Made by a program: the position numbers and the translations under genes | NCBI GenBank assembly: GCA_949742185.1 | Contig: CATJNN010000269.1 | Location: 1 to 38,366, forward strand | Direction of reading: 5' to 3' | Length of the DNA stretch: 38,366 nt | Source: an uncultured Clostridia bacterium | GTDB lineage: Bacteria; Bacillota; Clostridia; UBA1381 | The notes under the pieces: generated by a model | Told to the model about the DNA's origin: nothing | Databases searched by the model: none | Seen by the model: only the letters and a program-made list of their open reading frames with translations | Shown here: piece after piece, positions 19,656 to 28,553 of the stretch | Layout: each line of letters starts with the position of its first letter | Position numbering within the stretch: position 1 is the stretch's first letter

Positions 19656-21821
19656 ATGACAGAGTTTATTTTATCGGAAAATGAATTTAATAAAGAAAAT
19701 ATTCCGTGGAACGGAAACCGTTTTCTCACGGGAAACGGATATTTTGGAATACGGGGAACTCTGGAAGAATATACAAAGGAAAATATGTGCGCGATTAATA
19801 TGGCGGGCATATATGACAGAGCGGGAGACGCATGGCGCGAATCGGTTAACGCTCCCAATCCGCTTTATACATATGTTATCATAAACGGCAGAAAATACGC
19901 TCTTCCGCATAATAAGCCGCTTTCACATATGCAGACATTGGATTTCAGAAACGGCGTACACAGCCGTAGGACTGAGTGGCTTGCAGAAGGCGGAATAATA
20001 ACGGTTAAATGCGAAAGATTTGCAAGCATGAGCCGTCGTCATTTGATAGCGATGAAATATACGGTTTCGGCAGATTTTGAATGTGATGTAGAAATTGTAA
20101 CGGGAATTGACGGAGATGTGTGGGACATTAACGGTCCGCATTTTGTGAAAATGCAGACGTCATATAAGAATAATGTATGTTATGTGACCGGCGTGACGGG
20201 CGAAAAGAGTATTGCCGTGAATGTGCGCGAGGCTGTAAAGCCAGATTTTAATACCGATGAAACAGTAATAAACGAAGAAAGATGTATATGCAGACATTTT
20301 TCTTTAAAAACTAAGCCAAATGTAGAATACTCAATAGAAAAGATTGCGGAGATAACTTCATCTGAAGATGATTTTGAAGCTAATGACAATATAGAAAGAC
20401 TGGTTTATTCGGAGCTTAAAGCGGAGCATATTACCGAATGGGAGAGAATATGGAATGTTTCTGAAATTACAATAGACGGTGACGACGAGGCTATGTATGC
20501 GATTAATTATTCGATATATCATCTAAACAGTATTGCTCCGAGGGGGCAAAAAGGAAAGTCAATACCTGCGCGCGGGCTTTCGGGTCAGGTATATAAGGGC
20601 GCGGTATTTTGGGATACGGAAATGTTTATGATAGACTATTATATACATACTGAGCCGGAGGTTGCCAAAACCCTTCTGAAATACAGAATTGAAACCATAG
20701 AAGGCGCGAGACAAAAGGCGAAAGAATACGGCTTAAAGGGCGCGTATTATGCATGGGAAAGTCAGGAGGGCGGATACGAGGGCTGCTCGGATTATAATGT
20801 GACAGATGTTTTTACAGGCCGACCTATGCGCACCCATTTCCGTGACAAGCAGTATCATGTATCGGCTGCCGTTGTTTACGGTCTTATGAAATATATACGC
20901 GGTACCGGCGATTACAGTATTCTTAATGAGGGAGCTATAGAAACCGTGATTGAGTGCGCACAGTTTTATCGTTCTCTTCTTCTGAGATACGCAGATAAGC
21001 CTTATTATGAGATACATGACGTTGTGGGTCCTGATGAATATCATGAGCGGGTTAATAATAATGCGTATACAAACAGGATGGCAAAGTTTGTATTTGATAT
21101 TGCAATAGAGCTGATTGAAAAATTTGAAAAGGAATATACTGAAGATGCGGAACGGATAGACAAGAAATATGATCTTGCGAAAACGCGTACAATGCTCAGA
21201 GATTCATCTGAAAATATCTTTATACAGCAGCCGCATGAAGACGGTATAATAGAACAGTTTAACGGTTATTTTGACCTTGAGGACACAACTGTTGAGACGG
21301 TGCGTTCAAGACTTTTAAATCCTAAAGAGTATTGGGGCGGAGCGTATGGGGTAGCGGCGGGAACGCAGGTTATAAAGCAGGCTGATATTGCGGCAATGTT
21401 AAGTATGTTCAGAAATGATTACAGCGTTGAAATTATGAAAAAGAATTTTAGTTATTACGAGCATAGAACGGAACACGGTTCTTCGCTTTCAGCATGTATG
21501 TACGCGCTGCTTGCCTGTTATACAGGCGATGCTGATACAGCATATTCACTGTTTATGAAGTCGGCGAAAGCTGATTTGACAAAAGGCGGCAAGGAATGGG
21601 CGGGACTTGTTTATATAGGCGGCACTCATCCGGCAAGCGAGGGCGGCGCGTGGATTGTTGCCGTAAATGGATTTGCGGGAATTGAGGAGACGGATGGAAA
21701 GCTCATATGCAGGCCGCTGCTTCCTGAAAAGTGGAAGGGGATGAGTTTTAAGCTCATGTACAGAAATAAATTATATGCTGTTGATATAAAAAAAGGAAAA
21801 GCGGCAATAAATGAGATATAA
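19656..21821 (+). CDS. GH65 inverting glycoside phosphorylase, specificity unresolved
   Basis: VFWDTEMFM; VVGPDEYHERVNNNAYTN (catalytic acid region); EHGSSLSACM (phosphate-binding region of GH65 phosphorylases); no signal peptide; pairs with pgmB. Confidence 0.9.
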   Translation: MTEFILSENEFNKENIPWNGNRFLTGNGYFGIRGTLEEYTKENMCAINMAGIYDRAGDAWRESVNAPNPLYTYVIINGRKYALPHNKPLSHMQTLDFRNGVHSRRTEWLAEGGIITVKCERFASMSRRHLIAMKYTVSADFECDVEIVTGIDGDVWDINGPHFVKMQTSYKNNVCYVTGVTGEKSIAVNVREAVKPDFNTDETVINEERCICRHFSLKTKPNVEYSIEKIAEITSSEDDFEANDNIERLVYSELKAEHITEWERIWNVSEITIDGDDEAMYAINYSIYHLNSIAPRGQKGKSIPARGLSGQVYKGAVFWDTEMFMIDYYIHTEPEVAKTLLKYRIETIEGARQKAKEYGLKGAYYAWESQEGGYEGCSDYNVTDVFTGRPMRTHFRDKQYHVSAAVVYGLMKYIRGTGDYSILNEGAIETVIECAQFYRSLLLRYADKPYYEIHDVVGPDEYHERVNNNAYTNRMAKFVFDIAIELIEKFEKEYTEDAERIDKKYDLAKTRTMLRDSSENIFIQQPHEDGIIEQFNGYFDLEDTTVETVRSRLLNPKEYWGGAYGVAAGTQVIKQADIAAMLSMFRNDYSVEIMKKNFSYYEHRTEHGSSLSACMYALLACYTGDADTAYSLFMKSAKADLTKGGKEWAGLVYIGGTHPASEGGAWIVAVNGFAGIEETDGKLICRPLLPEKWKGMSFKLMYRNKLYAVDIKKGKAAINEI

Positions 21822-22007
21822 TTATAAAATTCTATAATAATATACGGCAGGGGGGGAAAAAAATTTTATTTTTTGTAAAGTTCATATATATCATTGTATT
21901 GCAGAGACAGAACGGGATGAATACTGTTATTACATGTTTATAATGTTAAAAAATATATGGATAAGTCGTAAATCAGGTATTTTTTATAAGGATAAACGGT
22001 AAATATA

Positions 22008-22036
22008 TTGACAAAATGAATTGTAGATATTATTAT
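22008..22036 (+). promoter_or_regulatory. Predicted sigma-70/A promoter
   Basis: TTGACA (22008-22013), 17-nt spacer, TATTAT (22031-22036). It implies a roughly 230-nt leader before ATG 22276. Confidence 0.65.
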
Positions 22037-22275
22037 ATAAATAGGTAATTTATTCAGGCGGCGAGATATTCAAGAATATGCAGGACGTCGGATACGACGG
22101 TCGGGTTTTAAAAGCCAAAAGATAAAATTATATAGACATGGATTGTAAACAGATATATTCTGCGGATGTTATATAGTTCATTTTACTGGCGGCTTGTCTA
22201 AGTCTCAATTTAAAGTGATAATGCCGTGTGTTCTGTGATAAAGATATATTGTAAATGAATGGAGGCAACAAAAAA

Positions 22276-23226
22276 ATGATAAAAAAGTTGTGCGTTTTGG
22301 TGATGGCAGTGTGTATTTGTCTGCCTATTACGGCTTTTGCAAAGGAAGAACCGTGCGTATTCTTTGCGCCGCAGAGTATGAATGAGGAGAATGAGATAGT
22401 TGTTCCTGTTTATATTCAGAATCTGCCGAAAGATAATGACGGGCTGTGCGGAGCAGAGTTTCAGTTTGTTTACGACGCGGAGCGCTTTGCGATTAAGATG
22501 GATGAGAACGGGAGACCTTTTTTAGGGACAAGCTCAGCGATGCTGGTGCAGAATACTGAGAATGCCGAAGTTTCTGCTGACAGAGATGTTGTTTCTGTAA
22601 GTTATGTGGATTTCAGCGGAGGAAATGATACGGTACTTCGCGACGGACCATTGTTTTATTTCACACTTATACCCAAAGATCCAGATAAGCTGTGGAATTC
22701 TGACGATTATTATCCGCTGAGGTTTGTTGCAGACAGCGTGAACTTAATTACGCTTGACCGTCAAAACGCAGCGTTGTCAGGGATGGCGGCAGAGGGAATA
22801 GATACATATGTAGGAGGATATAATGCTTTTCCAACGTTTGAACCGCCTAAGATTGAGGATAAAATTGAGTTTAAGCTTGGGAGTTCCGCGGTGTATATAA
22901 ATGGGGAGGAAAAAGAAAGCGATGCGACGCCGTATGTGAACAGTGAATTTATGGTGCCGCTTCGCTCGCTTGCGGAAGCTGTAGGTATGGAAATTTATTG
23001 GGATGGTCAGAGTCAGACAGCATCGGTTTTCAGACCGTATGCAAGCGCGCATTTTAATATAAACAGCGGTGATATTTACATAAATGCAAAACGGCGCCCG
23101 GATTTGACAAAGGCTGAGATTGTAAATGACAGGACGTTCATACCGGTCTCTGCGGTACAGTCTCTTTTTGGTGATAAGTTAGATATAGAAAATAACAGTG
23201 ATAGTATATCGCTGGAGTTTAAATAA
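22276..23226 (+). CDS. Secreted protein with cohesin-like domain and copper amine oxidase N-terminal-like (CuAO_N) domain
   Basis: Signal peptide; NEIVVPVYIQNLPKDNDGLCGAEFQFVYDAERF...GPLFYFTLIPKDPD resembles cohesin; VYINGEEKESDATPYVNSEFMVPLRSLAEAVGMEIYWDGQSQTASV...NDRTFIPVSAVQSLFG resembles CuAO_N. Start at 22276 by GGAGG spacing. Confidence 0.7.
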   Translation: MIKKLCVLVMAVCICLPITAFAKEEPCVFFAPQSMNEENEIVVPVYIQNLPKDNDGLCGAEFQFVYDAERFAIKMDENGRPFLGTSSAMLVQNTENAEVSADRDVVSVSYVDFSGGNDTVLRDGPLFYFTLIPKDPDKLWNSDDYYPLRFVADSVNLITLDRQNAALSGMAAEGIDTYVGGYNAFPTFEPPKIEDKIEFKLGSSAVYINGEEKESDATPYVNSEFMVPLRSLAEAVGMEIYWDGQSQTASVFRPYASAHFNINSGDIYINAKRRPDLTKAEIVNDRTFIPVSAVQSLFGDKLDIENNSDSISLEFK

Positions 23227-23242
23227 AAGGAGGAACCAAACA

Positions 23243-25381
23243 ATGAAAAAAGTATTATCGGGGATTTTGGCGCTAATGATTGCAGGAACAATAACGCTTC
23301 CTGCTTTTGCAGAGGTGGGGGATATTACCGCCGAAGAAGTTAAAATTGACGATGGAACGGAAAATTTAGTTGATTTACTGAAAACAACAGCAGACGAGGA
23401 GGAGGGGATGCTCCGTATTGCGCCATCGAATCTTTTGAAGATTAAACTAAAGCTTGAGAGTGATGGCGCGGAAGGTACAAATATGAGCTTTTTGGCAAAT
23501 AAAAAGCTTGAAAACGGAGCGGCTATCAGTAATGAGGATATACAATTTATTGATGAAAAAACAATAGCTGCGGACGGCACAGTGACAATACAGTTCCGCC
23601 CGCGTGAGAATCAGTCCACAGGTATTTACAATATGCGCGCCAACGCAAAAGACGCAACAATGTTCAGCAAGTTTTATAAGACTGTTGCGGATGAGATTCA
23701 GCCGTCTTTGTCAAACCCAGACAGCGTTGCGCTCGGAAAGAATATAACGCTTACTGTATCGGGTTATACGGAAGCGTGGAAAAATGCAAATAATCTGTAT
23801 GACGTGACAGACGCTAAAACGGAAATAATAAACTATACAATTACGCCGGACAGTCAGTCGGATAAGATTGCAACTCTTGAAATTCCGACTTCGGGATTCA
23901 GTATGGGTACGCGCACGTTTCGTTTTGAACCGAAAACGACAGGAGGGGCGTATAATCCGATTACGTTTACAGCAGAAATAACAGAACCTGAAAAGGAATA
24001 TACAATATCGTTTGACGATACCTCGATTGAATCAAAAGTATTTACTGAAAGCGCTATTCCGATAGGCGGTATTACGCTTCCTGCGGCAGAAAAGACAGGT
24101 TATACGTTTGAAGGCTGGTATAAAGAGAATACGTTTGTAAATGAAATATCGTCGCCCATTACAGCGGCAAATCTTGCGGATATTTTTGGAGAAGGGACGT
24201 CAGTTACTCTTTATGCAAAGCGGACGCCGATAACGTATAATATAACGTATCATAACACAGATGAAGCGGAAAACTCAAATCCTGAGAACTACACGATTGA
24301 AACGGAAACAATCACTTTGTCCGCGCCTCAAAAAACAGGTTATGATTTTGATGGCTGGTATACTGATACGGGATTTTCAGCATCTGCGACAGAGATACCG
24401 CAGGGGTCTACGGGAGCAAAGGATTTTTATGCAAAATGGACGGCAAAGACATACACAATTATATACAATAAAGACGGCGGAACGATAGAAAATGAAAGTA
24501 ATTATACAAGCTACACCTATGGCGCAGGTTTGACTTTGCCGAAACCTGCGAGAGACGGATTTTATTTTAACGGTTGGTATGATAACGAGCAACTGAGCGG
24601 AGACCCTGTATCTGCAGTGCTTGCGACTGATACGGAAAATAAGACTTTCTGGGCGAAATGGACTGAGAATGAGCCGACAGAGTATCAAATAATTTTTGTT
24701 GATTATAATGGAACAGAGCTGAAAAAAGGTATGGTTAATGTTGGTGAAATTCCGAGCTGTGAAGAGCCTGCAAGAGAGCAGGATGATAAATACACATACA
24801 CCTTTGCGGGCTGGACGCCGGAAATTGAAGCGGTAAGCGCAAACGCGACATATACAGCGACATATAATCAGATTCCGAGAGCATATACGGTAACATATGA
24901 AAAAGACGGCGGCACAATCGAAGACGAAGAAAACTATACGAGCTATACATATGGTACGGCATTGACGCTGCCTACTCCGTCAAAAGCAGGATTTGATTTT
25001 GACGGCTGGTACAGCGACGGCGAGTTTAATAATAAAATTACTGAGATTTCAAGTGATGCGACGGGTGATAAGACAGTTTATGCGAAATGGAACAGTGTTG
25101 TGAATTATAAGATTATAGGCGTTGATAAAGAGAACAACAGTGTGAAGCTGATAAAACGTACTGACGACAGCGCATGGCTTATAGTTGCAACATACACAGG
25201 CGGCGGAAATCTTATTAAAGCCGCTATAAAGGATATATCAGAAAATAAAACAGGCGCGGAAGGCGCAGATGTTACTGTTGCAAATATATTTGAAGAGGAT
25301 TATGAAAAAGTGAAAGCGTTTATGTGGAATAATCTTAAGGATATGCAGCCCAGATGTAATGCGTATCCGGAAAGTGAATAA
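23243..25381 (+). CDS. Secreted InlB B-repeat (Listeria-Bacteroides repeat) protein
   Basis: AAAGGAGG RBS before MKKVLSGILALMIAGTITLPAFA; repeated GYTFEGWY/GYDFDGWY/GFYFNGWY/YTFAGW/GFDFDGWY with ...YAKW units; C-terminal VKAFMWNNLKDMQPRC module. Confidence 0.85.
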   Translation: MKKVLSGILALMIAGTITLPAFAEVGDITAEEVKIDDGTENLVDLLKTTADEEEGMLRIAPSNLLKIKLKLESDGAEGTNMSFLANKKLENGAAISNEDIQFIDEKTIAADGTVTIQFRPRENQSTGIYNMRANAKDATMFSKFYKTVADEIQPSLSNPDSVALGKNITLTVSGYTEAWKNANNLYDVTDAKTEIINYTITPDSQSDKIATLEIPTSGFSMGTRTFRFEPKTTGGAYNPITFTAEITEPEKEYTISFDDTSIESKVFTESAIPIGGITLPAAEKTGYTFEGWYKENTFVNEISSPITAANLADIFGEGTSVTLYAKRTPITYNITYHNTDEAENSNPENYTIETETITLSAPQKTGYDFDGWYTDTGFSASATEIPQGSTGAKDFYAKWTAKTYTIIYNKDGGTIENESNYTSYTYGAGLTLPKPARDGFYFNGWYDNEQLSGDPVSAVLATDTENKTFWAKWTENEPTEYQIIFVDYNGTELKKGMVNVGEIPSCEEPAREQDDKYTYTFAGWTPEIEAVSANATYTATYNQIPRAYTVTYEKDGGTIEDEENYTSYTYGTALTLPTPSKAGFDFDGWYSDGEFNNKITEISSDATGDKTVYAKWNSVVNYKIIGVDKENNSVKLIKRTDDSAWLIVATYTGGGNLIKAAIKDISENKTGAEGADVTVANIFEEDYEKVKAFMWNNLKDMQPRCNAYPESE

Positions 25382-25394
25382 TATGTATTAGATT

Positions 25395-25438
25395 AATATC
25401 CCCATTGTCTGCATTGCAGACAATGGGGATATTTTTTT
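25395..25438 (+). terminator. Strong intrinsic terminator after the InlB-repeat gene
   Basis: aatatccccattgtctgca t tgcagacaatggggatatt is a perfect inverted repeat (25395-25413/25415-25433) ending in a run of seven T. Confidence 0.9.
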
Positions 25439-25469
25439 AGATAATATGTTTCGCTATACTTTAAAAGTT

Positions 25470-25501
25470 AAAAAATTATCCGCCGCTGTGAAGCGGCAGA
25501 T
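25470..25501 (-). terminator. Intrinsic terminator of the - strand GH28 operon
   Basis: On the - strand: atctgccgct tcac agcggcggat followed by aattttttaac. The only non-Watson-Crick pair is U-G on the - strand but C-A on the + strand, supporting - orientation. Confidence 0.8.
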
Positions 25502-25528
25502 AAATAACTATATAAATTTATGATGCGG

Positions 25529-26794
25529 TTATTCTGTTACGATGTATGGGCGTATATCGTCGCCGCGTTTTTCAAGACATAGATTTTCATATGTAAAATT
25601 ATCGGTGTTTCGCACATAAACGCCCCATGCAGGGAGTATTCCGAAGTTGTGGAATTCAGGATATCTTTTTCCCATAGGCGGAATGTTATGCCGAACGTAT
25701 TCTGTCACGCCGCCCTGCATTGAGACGCATATGTTTTTCAGCGTAATACCGTCTATATGATTTTCTTCGGTTCCCGATATACATATTGCGGATTTTGCGT
25801 TGCCCCAGTCCTCGCCTTTATATGTGGAGCCAACCGCATCAATGCAGATACCGCTTATATTTTCTATAAGAATATTTTTTATAACGCCCTGAGTTGTACG
25901 AGTATTATCTTTATGATATGTGCGGAGACGGTCGCCGCCGGCTATAAATATGGGACCGGTAGAGTTTAAAAGGCGTATATTTTTAATTGTCAGCCCGTCA
26001 AGATTTGCGCCGTCGACCGGACATATTTTAATCGCGCAGCCGTTGCAGTCGTATATATATGAGTTTTCAAAGCTAATGTTTTCAAAATCGCCAACCGATT
26101 CTGTGCCGATTTTGAAAGCCGCCCAGTTTGTGGTTATGGTGCAGTTTGTTACAGATATATCGCGGCATGGCATGTCAAATGTGGATTTAAGACATATTGC
26201 ATCGTCGCCGGTGTCTATAGAACAGCCGTCTATATTGCAGCCGCGGCAGGAGCCTATATCAATACCGTCGTTGTTTCCGTTTACGCGGCTGTGGATTGAT
26301 ATATCCTTTACGGATATATTTTCACAGTTTAAAAGATGAAGTGTCCATGCAGCTGATTTTTTTAAGGTTACGTCGCTTATGCTTATATTTGAGGAGTTCA
26401 TAATTCTTACAAGAAACGGACGCTCAAGATGATTTGGGTGCGAGGATGAGAATATTTCTCCTCTGCCGTCGATAACGCCCTCGCCGTATATGCTTATATT
26501 TTCTTCACTGTCGGCGTATATGAGGCTTCTGCCGCGCTGATGATCTACAGCGTCGGTAAACAGATCGACATTGTCTGAATAGTCCGCAAAATTTTCGCTG
26601 CCAAGAAAGTATGCGCCTTTTTCAAAACGAATTGTAAGATTACTGCGCAGAAACAGTGTGCCGGTTATGTAGACTCCCTTTTCAATCACAAGTTCTTCTC
26701 CTGAAGAGGATGCTGCATCTATAGCCTGTTGTATTCTTTTTGTCTGACATTCGGATGATGCGTTTAAAACGCCAAAGTCTTTTAATGTTATCAT
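25529..26794 (-). CDS. GH28 family (polygalacturonase-like) protein, no signal peptide
   Basis: Parallel beta-helix sequence; NNDGIDI and TGDDAICLKS motifs; TLFLRSNLTIRFEKGAYFLGS N-terminal pattern of GH28. Confidence 0.85.
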   Translation of the reverse strand: MITLKDFGVLNASSECQTKRIQQAIDAASSSGEELVIEKGVYITGTLFLRSNLTIRFEKGAYFLGSENFADYSDNVDLFTDAVDHQRGRSLIYADSEENISIYGEGVIDGRGEIFSSSHPNHLERPFLVRIMNSSNISISDVTLKKSAAWTLHLLNCENISVKDISIHSRVNGNNDGIDIGSCRGCNIDGCSIDTGDDAICLKSTFDMPCRDISVTNCTITTNWAAFKIGTESVGDFENISFENSYIYDCNGCAIKICPVDGANLDGLTIKNIRLLNSTGPIFIAGGDRLRTYHKDNTRTTQGVIKNILIENISGICIDAVGSTYKGEDWGNAKSAICISGTEENHIDGITLKNICVSMQGGVTEYVRHNIPPMGKRYPEFHNFGILPAWGVYVRNTDNFTYENLCLEKRGDDIRPYIVTE

Positions 26795-26819
26795 AATGAA
26801 TAACTCCTTTCATTGCTAT

Positions 26820-28550
26820 TTAAAAATATGACAGAGGCATGGTTATTGTAAATGTTGTGCCTTTGCCGGGAGCACTGTCAACGCTTAGACCGTATTCTGT
26901 TCCAAATAATATTTTTATACGTCTGTTGACATTATTTATTCCTATATGCTTTGAGGACAGATATATATCCGAAGCAAGAATTTCCTGCACCGAGTGCAGT
27001 GTTTGAAGGTCCATTCCCATTCCGTCATCCGCAACTGTAAAAATGAGCTTATTACCGCAGGTGAAGGCTGAAATTGTGACGGTTCCGCGCCTGCATGCGG
27101 GTCGTATTCCGTGTTGAAAAGCGTTCTCTACAAGAGGCTGAAGTATCAGCTTTATAACCTTGCAGTTTTCAAGTTCGTCGGGAATGTTAAATATAAAATC
27201 GCATTTGTTCGGATATCGAAGCTCCATTATTCTTATATAAAGAGACAGATGTTCTTTTTCGGTTTTTAATGGAACAATTTTGTTTTCGCCGTCCAGCCCT
27301 ATTCTGAGCATTTTTGAAAGGCTGACGGTTATATCCGAAATATCGTTTGCAGCTCTGAAATGCTTATACGCCATAAAGTTAATCGTTTCAAGCGTATTGT
27401 AAAGAAAATGAGGATTTATCTGCGCCTGAAGCGCCACGGTATACGCGTTGTTTAAAAGCGCGATTCTTTCTTCAAGCTCTATTTCAACAAGCCTTTTATC
27501 CTGTATTGTAGCGTTTATATTTTCTATTATATATGATATTTCGTTATCTACGCCCAGTGTTTTTTCGCTGTCAAAGTTTTTATCGATTGCTTCAATAATA
27601 TTTTGGATGGGCTTAAAGGTTCTTAGCGCCAAATATATTGAAACGAACAGCATTATAATAATTGTAAACAATATCAGAGCGCAGATAATTAGAATTGAAC
27701 GAAATACGCTCACGTCGGATTGCATATTTGTTATGAGCACATATTCAAGTCCGCTTGAGTGGGATGATATTGTGTATGAGGAGTTGTTATTTTTCCGAGT
27801 GTTGTGTGTTCGGTCATAAATGTAAGCATACTGATTAAATTGGTCAAACATCTTATCGGTATCGTTTGAAAGAACAAGCCGATGGTATGCGTTAAGAACA
27901 TATAAGTCTGTACCGCTTGTTTCGCCCGCGACGATATGCAGAAGATTTTCGATATTGAGATTTACGACAACTGCGCCTATTGTTTCTCCGAGGTCGTTGT
28001 GCACGGCAAGCACAAATGACAGGCAGTATGGATATGAATCGTTTATTTTTCTTGGGATTATGGCAAGCTCGTTTAAACGGAGCGACGCGTAGTTTGAAAG
28101 CCACGATTTGTCCTGAAAGTTTTCCACAGTGTCATTTTTGCCGCCCGATAATATATATCTGTTTACGTTTGAATACAAGTAGATGCTTTCAATGTATCTG
28201 TATGTAATATACGACGTGCCCATAATCTGCTCGTAGTCCGCTTTTGAATAGAGCTTGTTCATATCCTTTTCGCCCATAAAATCAATGACCGCGGGATTGC
28301 TGGCTATGGAGTAGGTAAAAAGCTTGGTTTCGGCATATATATTGTCAAAGACTGTCGAGATGTTTGAAAGACGCTGGTTATATATATCGTCAAGCTTTTT
28401 AGTGGTAACGTTTGCATAGTTTGTGTATACGCTGAAAAATAAAAGCAGCATGGGCATAATTATAATCAGCAGAATAACAAGAAAATTTTTAAAAACCACA
28501 CTTTGGGTCTTATAGTTTGTAAGGTATTTAAAAACGCTGTTTTCTTTCAT
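26820..28550 (-). CDS. Sensor histidine kinase, YesM-like (His_kinase family)
   Basis: Two TM segments around an extracellular sensor region; LQAQINPHFLYNTLETINFMA; NAFQHG; DDGMGMD; GKGTTFTITMP ATPase motifs. Confidence 0.9.
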   Translation of the reverse strand: MKENSVFKYLTNYKTQSVVFKNFLVILLIIIMPMLLLFFSVYTNYANVTTKKLDDIYNQRLSNISTVFDNIYAETKLFTYSIASNPAVIDFMGEKDMNKLYSKADYEQIMGTSYITYRYIESIYLYSNVNRYILSGGKNDTVENFQDKSWLSNYASLRLNELAIIPRKINDSYPYCLSFVLAVHNDLGETIGAVVVNLNIENLLHIVAGETSGTDLYVLNAYHRLVLSNDTDKMFDQFNQYAYIYDRTHNTRKNNNSSYTISSHSSGLEYVLITNMQSDVSVFRSILIICALILFTIIIMLFVSIYLALRTFKPIQNIIEAIDKNFDSEKTLGVDNEISYIIENINATIQDKRLVEIELEERIALLNNAYTVALQAQINPHFLYNTLETINFMAYKHFRAANDISDITVSLSKMLRIGLDGENKIVPLKTEKEHLSLYIRIMELRYPNKCDFIFNIPDELENCKVIKLILQPLVENAFQHGIRPACRRGTVTISAFTCGNKLIFTVADDGMGMDLQTLHSVQEILASDIYLSSKHIGINNVNRRIKILFGTEYGLSVDSAPGKGTTFTITMPLSYF

Positions 28551-28553
28551 TTT

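Noticed and set aside
21850-21863. G7A7 homopolymer junction, possible phase-variation tract
   Set aside because: Intergenic, about 150 bp upstream of the predicted promoter and not in a coding frame or -35/-10 spacer; a single sequence gives no evidence of variation.
22043-22275. c-di-GMP (GEMM) riboswitch in the 22-kb leader
   Set aside because: Could not match the conserved core by eye; reported only as an unassigned structured leader.
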